Assembly (NCBI GenBank): GCA_025463055.1
Contig: JAOAPV010000025.1
Location: 1 to 40,811 of the forward strand
Source: Candidatus Acidiferrum typicum
Lineage (GTDB): Bacteria; Acidobacteriota; Terriglobia; Acidiferrales; UBA7541
Length of the DNA: 40,811 nucleotides
Direction: 5' to 3'
Shown: piece after piece, positions 16,430 through 23,659 of the stretch
Layout of the letters: every line of letters begins with the position of its first letter
How positions within the stretch are numbered: the stretch's first letter is position 1
Made by a program: the position numbers and the translations under genes
The notes under the pieces: model-generated
The model's database searches: none
Told to the model about the DNA's origin: nothing
The model's input: the letters and a program-made list of their open reading frames with translations, nothing else

Positions 16430-18862
16430 ATGCAGTCCCTACTCTCTGACTTACGCTATGCTGCCCGTGAACTTCGGAAACGCCCAGGCTTTACCCTGAC
16501 CGCGGTGCTCTCGCTTGCGCTCGGCATCGGAGCGACAAGCGCCGTCTTCAGCGTGATTTACGCGGTGCTCATCGATCCCTTTCCCTACCCAGGCTCCGAC
16601 CGCATTGTGGAGCTGCGGCTCGTGGACAAATCCGGCACGGACCGCTTCGCTGGCCCCAACGCCCAGCAAGCGGACCAGCTTCGCCAAGCGAAATCGGTCG
16701 AGGACGTCACCCTTATGGATTGGTGGAACCTGACCACCACGGACGGCGACCTCCCAGAAGACGTGCAGGCCATGTATATCGACCCAAACGCGCCGAATCA
16801 CTGGGGCATCCGCGCGCTGATGGGACGCTGGCTGATTCCTTCGGACGCGCCGCCGGGACAAACGCCACAGCCCGTCGTGGTGCTTACCTACCATTTCTGG
16901 CAACGCTATTACATGGGCGACCCCAACGTGATCGGGCGCACCATTCAGCTTGTCCACAAGCCGTACCAGATCGTGGGCGTGATGCCACCGCGCTTCAAAT
17001 GGGGCAACCCGGATATGTACGTGCCGCTGAAGGTCACTCAGGACCCGAACATCCACTACGCGGCTTCCATCAAGATTCGGACGGGCGTGAACCTGGAGCA
17101 AGCCGGCGGGGAGCTCCAGCCCCTCGTCGAAGAGTTCGCCAGGCAGGCGCCCACGCAATATCCAGACAAGTTCAAAGTCAAACTGCGCAGCATTGTGGAG
17201 GTGTACGCGCGGCCGCTGGGGCCCACGCTATATTTGCTTCTCGGCGCAGTCGCTTCCCTTCTCCTGATTGGCTGCGCGAACGTTTCCATTTTGCTGCTGG
17301 CGCGAGGCACCGAGCGGCAGCACGAGCTTGCGGTTCGCGCGGCCATTGGGGCCGACCGTCTGCGCATGATTCGGCAGTTGCTTACGGAATCGCTCGGCAT
17401 CGCGACAACCGGCGCTGCACTGGGCATTCTCCTGGCCTGGCGGGGGCTGTCGTTCCTCGCCTCGCGGCTACCGGAAAATTCGTTTCCCGCGGAATCTGTC
17501 ATCAAGATGAATATTCCAGTCCTGCTGTTCAGTGTCGGCCTCGCGTTTGCCACAGCCATTATTTTTGGACTCTGGCCGGCGCTACAGCTCTCACGGCCGG
17601 AGATCGCGCGGCTGATGCAGACTAGCTCGCGACGCGTGGCGGGAAGTGTGGGAGCGAGGCGCAGCCACGGAGCGATGGTCGGCGCTCAAGTTGCGCTGAC
17701 GCTTCTCATGCTCACCGCGGCCGGTGCCGCGGGCAAAGGCTTTCTCCGCCTCGTGCATACGGATCTCGGCTACAACCCGCACAATGCGATGTCAGTTCCA
17801 ATCCCGATCCACGAGAACACGCACGTAACGTGGAAAGACCGCGCCGAGTATTTCGAGCAAATTCGCGCCAAAATCGCCGCGATGCCGCAAGTTGAGGTGG
17901 CGGGCATCTCCACCAACGCGACGCCGCCATCGAGCGGCTGGCGCCAGAACATTGAAATTATGGGCAGCACGGCGTCAGAGAAGCCTGAAGTGCGCGTGAA
18001 CTTCGTCAGCCCGGAATATTTCCCCCTGCTGAAGATTCCGCTCTCGCAGGGGCGCCTTTGGGATCATGCCGAAGACATGCGCGGCGCCTCGCTCGCCGTC
18101 ATCAACCAGACCATGGCGCGCCAGTTCTGGCCCAACGGCGATGCAATCGGCCATCAAGTCCGCATACCTTCGCTGAAGGACCAGCCGCCCTATCAGCGTG
18201 CGGTGGCCGGCAGCGACGGCTGGCTGCAAATTATCGGTATTGTTGCCGATGCGCGTGACGATGGCCTGCGAAATCCCATCAAGCCCGGGGTCTATATTCC
18301 TTATACAACCCAGATGTGGATGTTCACACAGATTCTCGTGCGCACACGCGTCCCACCGCTTTCTCTGTTACACGATATTCGCGCGCAGATCGTACAGATC
18401 GATCGGGAACAACAGACCATGCGCGTGCGAGACCTCGATCAGTGGATTACCGGCGAGCAGGAATACGCGCAGCAGCGCCTTGTCGCAACCCTCTTTGGAA
18501 TTTTCTCGATTTTGGCGCTGGCACTCGCCGCGGTTGGCCTGTATAGCGTCGTGTCTTACGGAGTGGCCACGCGCACCAACGAATTCGGCATCCGCATGGC
18601 CCTCGGCGCACGAGCTGCGGATGTCTTTCGCATCGTGCTTTCCTCGACGGCCGTAAACGTGGGTGGAGGGTTGGCTGCCGGTATTGTCTTAAGCATCGCC
18701 TTCGACAAGCTCTCTACCAAGTGGGTTACGGAAAGCTCGCGCGATCCGCTGATTCTTGCAAGCGTCACACTTCTTCTGATCATCGCCGCTACCCTTGCGT
18801 GTCTCGTGCCGGCACGTCGCGCTGCGGCGACCGATCCCATGCAAGCATTGCGTTACGACTAA
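16430..18862 (+). CDS. ADOP-type orphan permease (duplicated MacB/FtsX permease)
   Basis: 810 residues from the ATG at 16430-16432, which has GAGG 5 bases upstream; starts further upstream would read through the preceding terminator. The opening QSLLSDLRYAARELRKRPGF is the usual start of acidobacterial duplicated orphan permeases. The layout is a membrane helix (TAVLSLALGIGATSAVFSVIYAV), a periplasmic MacB-type core domain, a block of FtsX-type helices (about 260-400), a second MacB core (about 430-640), and a final helix block ending with VPARRAAATDPMQALRYD. No ATPase gene flanks it, so the partner and cargo are unknown. Such proteins are usually present in many copies per genome in this phylum. 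Confidence 0.9.
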   Translation: MQSLLSDLRYAARELRKRPGFTLTAVLSLALGIGATSAVFSVIYAVLIDPFPYPGSDRIVELRLVDKSGTDRFAGPNAQQADQLRQAKSVEDVTLMDWWNLTTTDGDLPEDVQAMYIDPNAPNHWGIRALMGRWLIPSDAPPGQTPQPVVVLTYHFWQRYYMGDPNVIGRTIQLVHKPYQIVGVMPPRFKWGNPDMYVPLKVTQDPNIHYAASIKIRTGVNLEQAGGELQPLVEEFARQAPTQYPDKFKVKLRSIVEVYARPLGPTLYLLLGAVASLLLIGCANVSILLLARGTERQHELAVRAAIGADRLRMIRQLLTESLGIATTGAALGILLAWRGLSFLASRLPENSFPAESVIKMNIPVLLFSVGLAFATAIIFGLWPALQLSRPEIARLMQTSSRRVAGSVGARRSHGAMVGAQVALTLLMLTAAGAAGKGFLRLVHTDLGYNPHNAMSVPIPIHENTHVTWKDRAEYFEQIRAKIAAMPQVEVAGISTNATPPSSGWRQNIEIMGSTASEKPEVRVNFVSPEYFPLLKIPLSQGRLWDHAEDMRGASLAVINQTMARQFWPNGDAIGHQVRIPSLKDQPPYQRAVAGSDGWLQIIGIVADARDDGLRNPIKPGVYIPYTTQMWMFTQILVRTRVPPLSLLHDIRAQIVQIDREQQTMRVRDLDQWITGEQEYAQQRLVATLFGIFSILALALAAVGLYSVVSYGVATRTNEFGIRMALGARAADVFRIVLSSTAVNVGGGLAAGIVLSIAFDKLSTKWVTESSRDPLILASVTLLLIIAATLACLVPARRAAATDPMQALRYD

Positions 18863-19041
18863 GCTGCGGAGGCGCGTCGAGAAGGGGTAACGGACTTTGC
18901 TCGGCGGATCATCGGGAGATTGGGCGGAATACCCAGATGGCGCGTTCCCCAGTGGCAGAGTTCGCTAATCAGCGGAATTAGCTCGCTGCCCGCCTTCGTC
19001 AAGGAATAGATTACTTGCGGCGGCACTACTGGCTTGCATCC
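18859..19041 (-). pseudogene. HxlR-family regulator, C-terminal remnant
   Basis: Reading the minus strand from 19041 gives GCKPVVPPQVIYSLTKAG, then SELIPLISELCHWGTRHLG, then a short tail ending at TAG (18859-18861). The VVPPQVIYSLTKAG... LCHWG pattern is the C-terminal beta-wing and last helix of HxlR/DUF24 winged-helix regulators. The helix-turn-helix core is not present upstream in this frame, where non-homologous sequence follows. A TTG-started stretch near 19087 with a KYAQFC motif could be the N-terminus left after an internal deletion. These regulators often sit divergently beside an NmrA-type gene, as here. The remnant's stop overlaps the permease stop by two bases. Confidence 0.75.
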
Positions 19042-19159
19042 GCGACTCCCGGTTACAAAATTGTGCGTACTTCCTGAAGGCTTTCAATACTTATACCATC
19101 TAGCGTTAATCGTTGGCCGCTCGCACGAAATAGCGGGAGAACCGTTAGGAGAACGAACC

Positions 19160-20029
19160 ATGATTTTAGTTACCGGGGCAAGCGGAACGGTCGGCAAAGC
19201 CGTCTTGAACGAAGTCGCCCGCAGCGGGGCGAAACATAAGGCGATGTACCGCTCGGCAGACGAAGCGGTGAAGGCACCCACGGGCACGCAGACTGTAATC
19301 ACGGACTTCGCGAAGAAAGAAACGCTGGCGGCGACGTTGCGCGACGTGGACAGCGTCTATCTAGTCTGCTCGCCGATTCCTGATCTCGTGCAACTCGAAA
19401 GCAACATGATCGAAGCGTGCCTCGCGGCCGGAGTGAAGCATATCGTCCTGAACTCGGCTCTGGGCGCGGGCGACTACGCGAAGTCGTTCCCTTCCTGGCA
19501 CCGCAAGGTCGAAGACAAGCTCAAGAGCACGGGGCTTCCTTTCACCATCCTCCGGCCAAATAGCTTTCATCAAAACGTGGTGACCTATTTCGCTCCTAGT
19601 ATCCGCGCACAAGGCGTTTTCTACAGCTCCATGGGCAACGCTAAGACGAGCTACCTAGATGTGCGTGATATCGCTGCCGTCGCGGCTAAAGCCCTGGCTG
19701 GCGGCGAGCACAGCGGAAAAACCTATGAGCTGAACGGCCCGGAACCCCTGACATACGCGGCACTCGCCGAGAAAATCTCAAAGCACGCAGGGCGACCCGT
19801 GCAGTATGCGGATATTCCCGCGGAAGCGCGGCGGAACGCTATGCTCGATCAAGGTATGCCGGCCTGGCAGGTCGATGCGCTGCTCGATTTGCAAGACTAC
19901 TACACGTCCGGCAACGGCGGCACTGTTGATCAGTTGCTGCCAACGCTCCTCGGACGCCAGCCAATTACCATGGATCGGTTTCTTGCGGAATTTGCCGGCG
20001 AGTTCCGCAGCCAAGCTGCTAGCGCCTGA
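19160..20029 (+). CDS. NmrA-like NAD(P)-binding oxidoreductase
   Basis: 289 residues from the ATG at 19160-19162, which has AGGAGA at good spacing; an upstream in-frame start at 19034 is rejected. Rossmann-fold atypical SDR of the NmrA/QorB group, which bind NAD(P) and either reduce quinones or act as redox-sensing proteins. The N-terminal GASGTVGKAV glycine motif, a strand ending VYLVCSP, LNSALGA, the WHRKVEDKLKSTGLPFTILR active-site region and LDVRDIAAVAA are as expected. The substrate cannot be read from the sequence. An HxlR remnant lies on its left and a broken SnoaL-like gene 19 bases to its right. Confidence 0.9.
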   Translation: MILVTGASGTVGKAVLNEVARSGAKHKAMYRSADEAVKAPTGTQTVITDFAKKETLAATLRDVDSVYLVCSPIPDLVQLESNMIEACLAAGVKHIVLNSALGAGDYAKSFPSWHRKVEDKLKSTGLPFTILRPNSFHQNVVTYFAPSIRAQGVFYSSMGNAKTSYLDVRDIAAVAAKALAGGEHSGKTYELNGPEPLTYAALAEKISKHAGRPVQYADIPAEARRNAMLDQGMPAWQVDALLDLQDYYTSGNGGTVDQLLPTLLGRQPITMDRFLAEFAGEFRSQAASA

Positions 20030-20048
20030 GGGCCCGCTGAAGGAACCG

Positions 20049-20443
20049 GTGAATGCGAAATCCGGAATGACCCACGCGGCGAGCCGCGAATTCATTCGCA
20101 ACCACTTTGAAGAGTTCGTGACCCGGAAGAACGTCGAGATCGGAAACGTGAACTTCGCTCCGAATTTCGTGGATCACGGCGTCGATGTTCCGCTCGGAAC
20201 GCCGCCGGGGCCGGCGCGATCCAATACGTCGCCGGAGTGCTAAAGCGTTTCCCTGACTTGCACGTCGAGATCGAAGACATGATTGCGGAGGACGACAAAG
20301 TTGTGGTGCGAAACCACTGGACGGCGACCGATTCGCAAAATGAGAAAAAGCTCGAGTTCCGCGGCATCGTAATCTGGCGCATTGCCGCGCGGCAAATTGC
20401 TGAGCGCTGGGCTTACCTGGAAGCTCCGCACCCGCCTTCATAG
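20049..20443 (+). pseudogene. SnoaL-like (NTF2-fold) cyclase-type gene, frameshifted
   Basis: From a GTG at 20049 (or the ATG at 20067) the frame reads SREFIRNHFEEFVTRKN, then NFAPNFVDHGVDVPL, and stops early. A shift by one base near 20205-20225 restores a matching continuation, GAIQYVAGVLKRFPDLHVEI, then EDMIAEDDKVVVRNHWTA and IVIWRIAARQIAERWAYLEA to the TAG at 20441-20443. Joined, it is a complete SnoaL-like polyketide cyclase/ester cyclase family protein of about 130 residues. The shift is consistent with loss of one base in the G/C-rich run around GCCGCCGGGGCCGGCGCG. It could be a real lesion or a sequencing error in that run. Confidence 0.75.
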
Positions 20444-20455
20444 AGAGACCGAAAA

Positions 20456-20719
20456 CTAGCTTTTCACGCGCTTGACCTTCCCGGTTAGGGCCATGATCAA
20501 GACCGATTTCTGTCCATTGAGCTGACGAATTTCCTTCGCGAGCGCCGCGACATCTTTCTTTTTCGCCTCCACGATTTCCAGGACGATCGACTTTTCGCTT
20601 TTCCCGCTGTAGTAGCCCGTCGTGGGCTGCAGCGTGAAGCTTTCAAACTTCTATCCTGTTAGGCGAATGATTTCATCGCGGTTCAGGTCTTCCGTATAAA
20701 TCCGATAAACCTTGTTCAT
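20456..20719 (-). pseudogene. Small ORF with one in-frame amber codon
   Basis: From the ATG at 20717-20719, with GGAG 8 bases upstream, the frame reads MNKVYRIYTEDLNRDEIIRL, two more codons, and then TAG at 20651-20653. The same frame then runs on for 64 sense codons (KFESFTLQPTTGYYSG, EKSIVLEIVEAKKKDVAALA, IRQLNGQKSVLIMALTGKVK) to a second TAG at 20456-20458. The part after the amber keeps a coherent amphipathic, alternating beta/alpha pattern, so the lesion is recent or is read through. The family is not one I can name. It is divergent from lpxD. Confidence 0.65.
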
Positions 20720-20750
20720 AAATGAGCTCCGGCAATCGCAAAAGAATACG

Positions 20751-20762
20751 TGACAATTGTCA
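20751..20762. promoter_or_regulatory. 12-base perfect palindrome, possible operator
   Basis: TGACAATTGTCA reads the same on both strands. It lies 31 bases upstream of the amber-containing ORF and about 100 bases upstream of lpxD, in the gap between the two divergent genes. The form TGACA-N2-TGTCA suits a dimeric regulator. Confidence 0.35.
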
Positions 20763-20865
20763 GCCATCGCGAAGGCTCGAATCAAACTTAGGGCGCGTAC
20801 CAGCGTGTTACTCGCCACTTTTTCGCGGATATGCGAGACTCGCACTCTGAAGAGGAGCCTTGTCC

Positions 20866-21903
20866 ATGAAACTTTCTGAGATTGCGCCGAAGCTCGCCTG
20901 CCGCCTGGAAGGTGCACCCGACACTGAAATTCGCGGCATCGCCGGGATCGAGAACGCCGAACCCGGTCAAATTACGTTTCTCGCCAATCGGCGTTACTTT
21001 CCGCTTCTGAAAACCACGCGGGCGTCTGCCGTCCTGATCGAAGATGGCATCAGTCTCGATCGCGGCGCCGGCTCGCCCCCGATTGCGGCCCTGCGCACGC
21101 AAAACCCGTACCTCGCGTTCGCCCACGCCATCGAACTGTTTTATCAGCCGCCGCGCTATGAACCCCGCATTGATCCCACCGCGGTTATTGCGCCGACCGC
21201 CCGCGTCGGCGCAGGCGCACACATTGGTCCCTACTGCTTCATCGACGAAGACGCGGACATCGGGCGCAATGCCGTGTTGCACAGCTTTGTCACGATTTAT
21301 CGCGGGGCGAAGATTGGCGACACCTTTTTCGCCCACGCGCACGCCGTGGTTCGCGAGTTCTGTCGCATTGGCAACCGCGTCATTCTTCAGAACGGCGTGG
21401 TCATCGGCGGCGACGGCCTGGGATTCGCCAAACAAAAAGACGGCACCTGGTACAAAATGCAGCAGTCCGGCCCTGCCGTACTGGAAGACGACGTCGAAGT
21501 ACAGGCAAACGCTTGCGTCGACCGAGCCACCGTAGGAGAAACGCGCATCGGCCGCGGAAGCAAGCTCGATGATCTCGTGCTCGTCGGGCACGCGTCGCAC
21601 GTCGCTGAAAACACCATGCTCTGCGGCCAGGTGGGACTTGCTGGTTCCACAAAAATCGGCGCCGGCTGCATTCTCGCCGGACAGGTCGGTACCGCCGGCC
21701 ACCTTTCCGTTGGTGACGGCGCTGTGGTCACCGCCAAGAGCGGTATCCCCGGTGACGTTCCCCCTCGTACCCTCTATTCGGGCTATCCCGCCGTAGAAAA
21801 TCGGCATTGGCTCAAGACGACAGCGGCACTGAATCGTTTGCCGGACTTGCAGAGACGCGTATGGGAATTGGAGTCGGAGGTCGAAAAGCTGAAGAAGCGC
21901 TGA
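20866..21903 (+). CDS. lpxD: UDP-3-O-acylglucosamine N-acyltransferase
   Basis: Third enzyme of lipid A synthesis. It adds the N-linked acyl chain to UDP-3-O-acyl-glucosamine. 345 residues from the ATG at 20866-20868, which has AGGAG 8 bases upstream; a TTG two codons earlier is too close to that site. The N-terminal domain (ENAEPGQITFLANRRYFPLL) is followed by left-handed hexapeptide repeats (PTARVGAGAHIGPYCFIDED onward). The catalytic His lies in KLDDLVLVGHASHV, followed by GLAGSTKIGAG. The C-terminal helix ends with LESEVEKLKKR. The gene shows that the cell makes LPS; no other lpx gene lies in the window. Confidence 0.95.
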   Translation: MKLSEIAPKLACRLEGAPDTEIRGIAGIENAEPGQITFLANRRYFPLLKTTRASAVLIEDGISLDRGAGSPPIAALRTQNPYLAFAHAIELFYQPPRYEPRIDPTAVIAPTARVGAGAHIGPYCFIDEDADIGRNAVLHSFVTIYRGAKIGDTFFAHAHAVVREFCRIGNRVILQNGVVIGGDGLGFAKQKDGTWYKMQQSGPAVLEDDVEVQANACVDRATVGETRIGRGSKLDDLVLVGHASHVAENTMLCGQVGLAGSTKIGAGCILAGQVGTAGHLSVGDGAVVTAKSGIPGDVPPRTLYSGYPAVENRHWLKTTAALNRLPDLQRRVWELESEVEKLKKR

Positions 21904-21924
21904 AGCAGAGTGTCTAGCTCCTCT

Positions 21925-22818
21925 TTATTCTTTGGGCGCCCAAAACGGTTCCCGCGCCGGAACGAATTCCACCGGCACTTCACTCACAAACGTCTTTAGC
22001 CAGCGAGCGCATTCCTCCATCCCCGCCTGCTCCGAAGGGATGTGTCCGAGAATGATGAGCGCTTTCGGCTTCCCTTCCGTCACTGCGTCGGCCACGTATT
22101 CGACAGTCTCCCACTCGCGCGACTCTCCGGTCACAAGTACCTGGACGCCGCTCATTTCCAGAGCACGCGTCTCCTTTGCGAAGCCGGAAGAGCCGGGAAC
22201 CAGCGCCACCTTATTTACTTTGAGCTTCGGATCGCCTACGACGCGTATCACGTGAATCCTCAAGCGGCTCTTTAGCTCAGCCGCCAGATGTTCCAGATCC
22301 GTCTCTGGAACTACAAACAAGTATTGGTTGCCGGGATCTTGAAACTTTTCCCAATCCAGAGCGTGCGCCATTCCCGCCTCGATGCCGTCCCGTCTCATAC
22401 GGTGCCAATGATCGTGAAATCTCCAGATCACCAAATTGTGTTCCTGAATGAACGCGCGCTTGGCAGCCAGCACTGGATCGTTTTCTTTTTGCTCAAGTTC
22501 GTCGGGCTTGTCCAGGTGGTTGTAGAAGGTCGGCTCGTGCGTGATGATCAGGTTCTGCCCGGCCGCCGCGGCTCGCTGGAGCACATCCAACGTAGCCATC
22601 ATGGTTACAGCGATGCCGTGGACCTCCGCGTCCGGATTTCCCGCTTTGAACGTGTCTACTGTCTCTTGTTGCCAGGGAATTCCGACATGCACCTGAATAC
22701 GAGCGATAACTTCACGCGCTGTTAAAGGTTCGCCTTGAGCCGCCGCTAAATTCGCGCCAATACTGCCTGTCGCCGCCAAGACGAGAACCGCACAGGCGCA
22801 AAAGCTTCTACTCTTCAT
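21925..22818 (-). CDS. Exported NIF3-like (dinuclear metal) protein
   Basis: 297 residues with a clear signal peptide (MKSRSFCACAVLVLAATGSIG, cleavage probably after NLAAAQ). The mature part resembles the NIF3/YbgI fold: TAREVIARIQVHVGIPWQQE, the metal-binding stretch LIITHEPTFYNH, a middle region WRFHDHWHRMRRDGIEAGMA, and the C-terminal IILGHIPSEQAGMEECARW. Ordinary NIF3 proteins are cytoplasmic and their role is unclear, although some have been described as GTP cyclohydrolase- or peptidase-like. Export to the periplasm is unusual. It is convergent with lpxD, 21 bases between stops. Confidence 0.8.
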   Translation of the reverse strand: MKSRSFCACAVLVLAATGSIGANLAAAQGEPLTAREVIARIQVHVGIPWQQETVDTFKAGNPDAEVHGIAVTMMATLDVLQRAAAAGQNLIITHEPTFYNHLDKPDELEQKENDPVLAAKRAFIQEHNLVIWRFHDHWHRMRRDGIEAGMAHALDWEKFQDPGNQYLFVVPETDLEHLAAELKSRLRIHVIRVVGDPKLKVNKVALVPGSSGFAKETRALEMSGVQVLVTGESREWETVEYVADAVTEGKPKALIILGHIPSEQAGMEECARWLKTFVSEVPVEFVPAREPFWAPKE

Positions 22819-22862
22819 GAGCAGACGGCCTTTCTTGATGCATAGCGTTTGACAGCGAAGTC

Positions 22863-23609
22863 TTACACACCTTCTGGCGGCGCGGCTCCAGGAAAACCGA
22901 TGGGCCGCTGCTCCGGCGGCAAACCCGTGGCCATGGCGTCGTGCACTCGATCATTCAGAGCGTCGCGCTCGTCAAAAGAATATCCGGATGGATCAATCGG
23001 ATCGAGAAATTCCACCAGGATTTCGCCGGGATAAATCTTCAGCGAGCGCTTGCGCATAACCCTGTGCGCACCGGAGCACGCGACGGGCACAATCGGCACT
23101 CCCGCCTTGATGGCCATCACTACAGCGCCCTTTTTAAAATCTTGCAGCCGCCCGTCCGGACTCCGCGTGCCTTCCGGGTAAATCAAAAACGATTGCCCCC
23201 GCCGCAGGGATGCCGTTGCCTTCTCGACGCTCGCAATCGCGGAATCGCGCTCTCCTCGATTCACGGGAATGAACCCGGCCAGCGTAAATGCCTGCCCGGC
23301 AATCGGCCACTTAAAAAGGGATTCCTTCAACAGAATCGCCACGCGCCGTGGAATCGCTCCCACCACTGCGGGCGCATCCGCGGAACTCGTGTGATTCGCC
23401 ACAAACAGGCACGCACCCGCGGGAATTCGCTGGCGGCCTGCGATTCGAACTCTAACGCCGACCGCACGAAGAAAAAACATCACACCTCCCACGCCTCCCC
23501 AATACAAGGGACCGGGATTGCGGGAAATTAGCGTATACAAAAGCAATGGCGGACCTGCGAGAAGTATGTACAGCGGAAGAAAGATGCAGATGAAAATGGC
23601 GCGAAGCAT
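22863..23609 (-). CDS. plsC: 1-acyl-sn-glycerol-3-phosphate acyltransferase (PlsC type)
   Basis: Membrane acyltransferase that adds the second acyl chain to lysophosphatidic acid. 248 residues. An N-terminal membrane helix (FICIFLPLYILLAGPPLLLY) is followed by the catalytic NHX4D motif (N72-H73...D78 in ANHTSSADAP), FKWPIAGQAFTLAGFIPVNR, FLIYPEGTRSPDGRL and KAGVPIVPVACSG. All four blocks of the family are present in order. The start is ATG. PlsC-family enzymes vary in substrate, so an ornithine- or lysophospholipid acyltransferase is possible. It lies between the NIF3-like gene and the M61 peptidase, with short gaps on both sides. Confidence 0.9.
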   Translation of the reverse strand: MLRAIFICIFLPLYILLAGPPLLLYTLISRNPGPLYWGGVGGVMFFLRAVGVRVRIAGRQRIPAGACLFVANHTSSADAPAVVGAIPRRVAILLKESLFKWPIAGQAFTLAGFIPVNRGERDSAIASVEKATASLRRGQSFLIYPEGTRSPDGRLQDFKKGAVVMAIKAGVPIVPVACSGAHRVMRKRSLKIYPGEILVEFLDPIDPSGYSFDERDALNDRVHDAMATGLPPEQRPIGFPGAAPPEGV

Positions 23610-23659
23610 TAGTGCGCAGAACTCTCTCGAATCCCATCGCCAGCGTCAAGTCTGCACGT

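Noticed and set aside
20788-21807. A 339-codon minus-strand frame over lpxD
   Set aside because: Antisense of a certain gene; the Gly/Ala/Val-rich product follows from hexapeptide-repeat codons.
21931-21944. The perfect palindrome TTTGGGCGCCCAAA between lpxD and the NIF3-like gene, as a terminator
   Set aside because: It lies inside the C-terminal coding part of the NIF3-like gene, has no loop, and no T-run follows on the lpxD strand.
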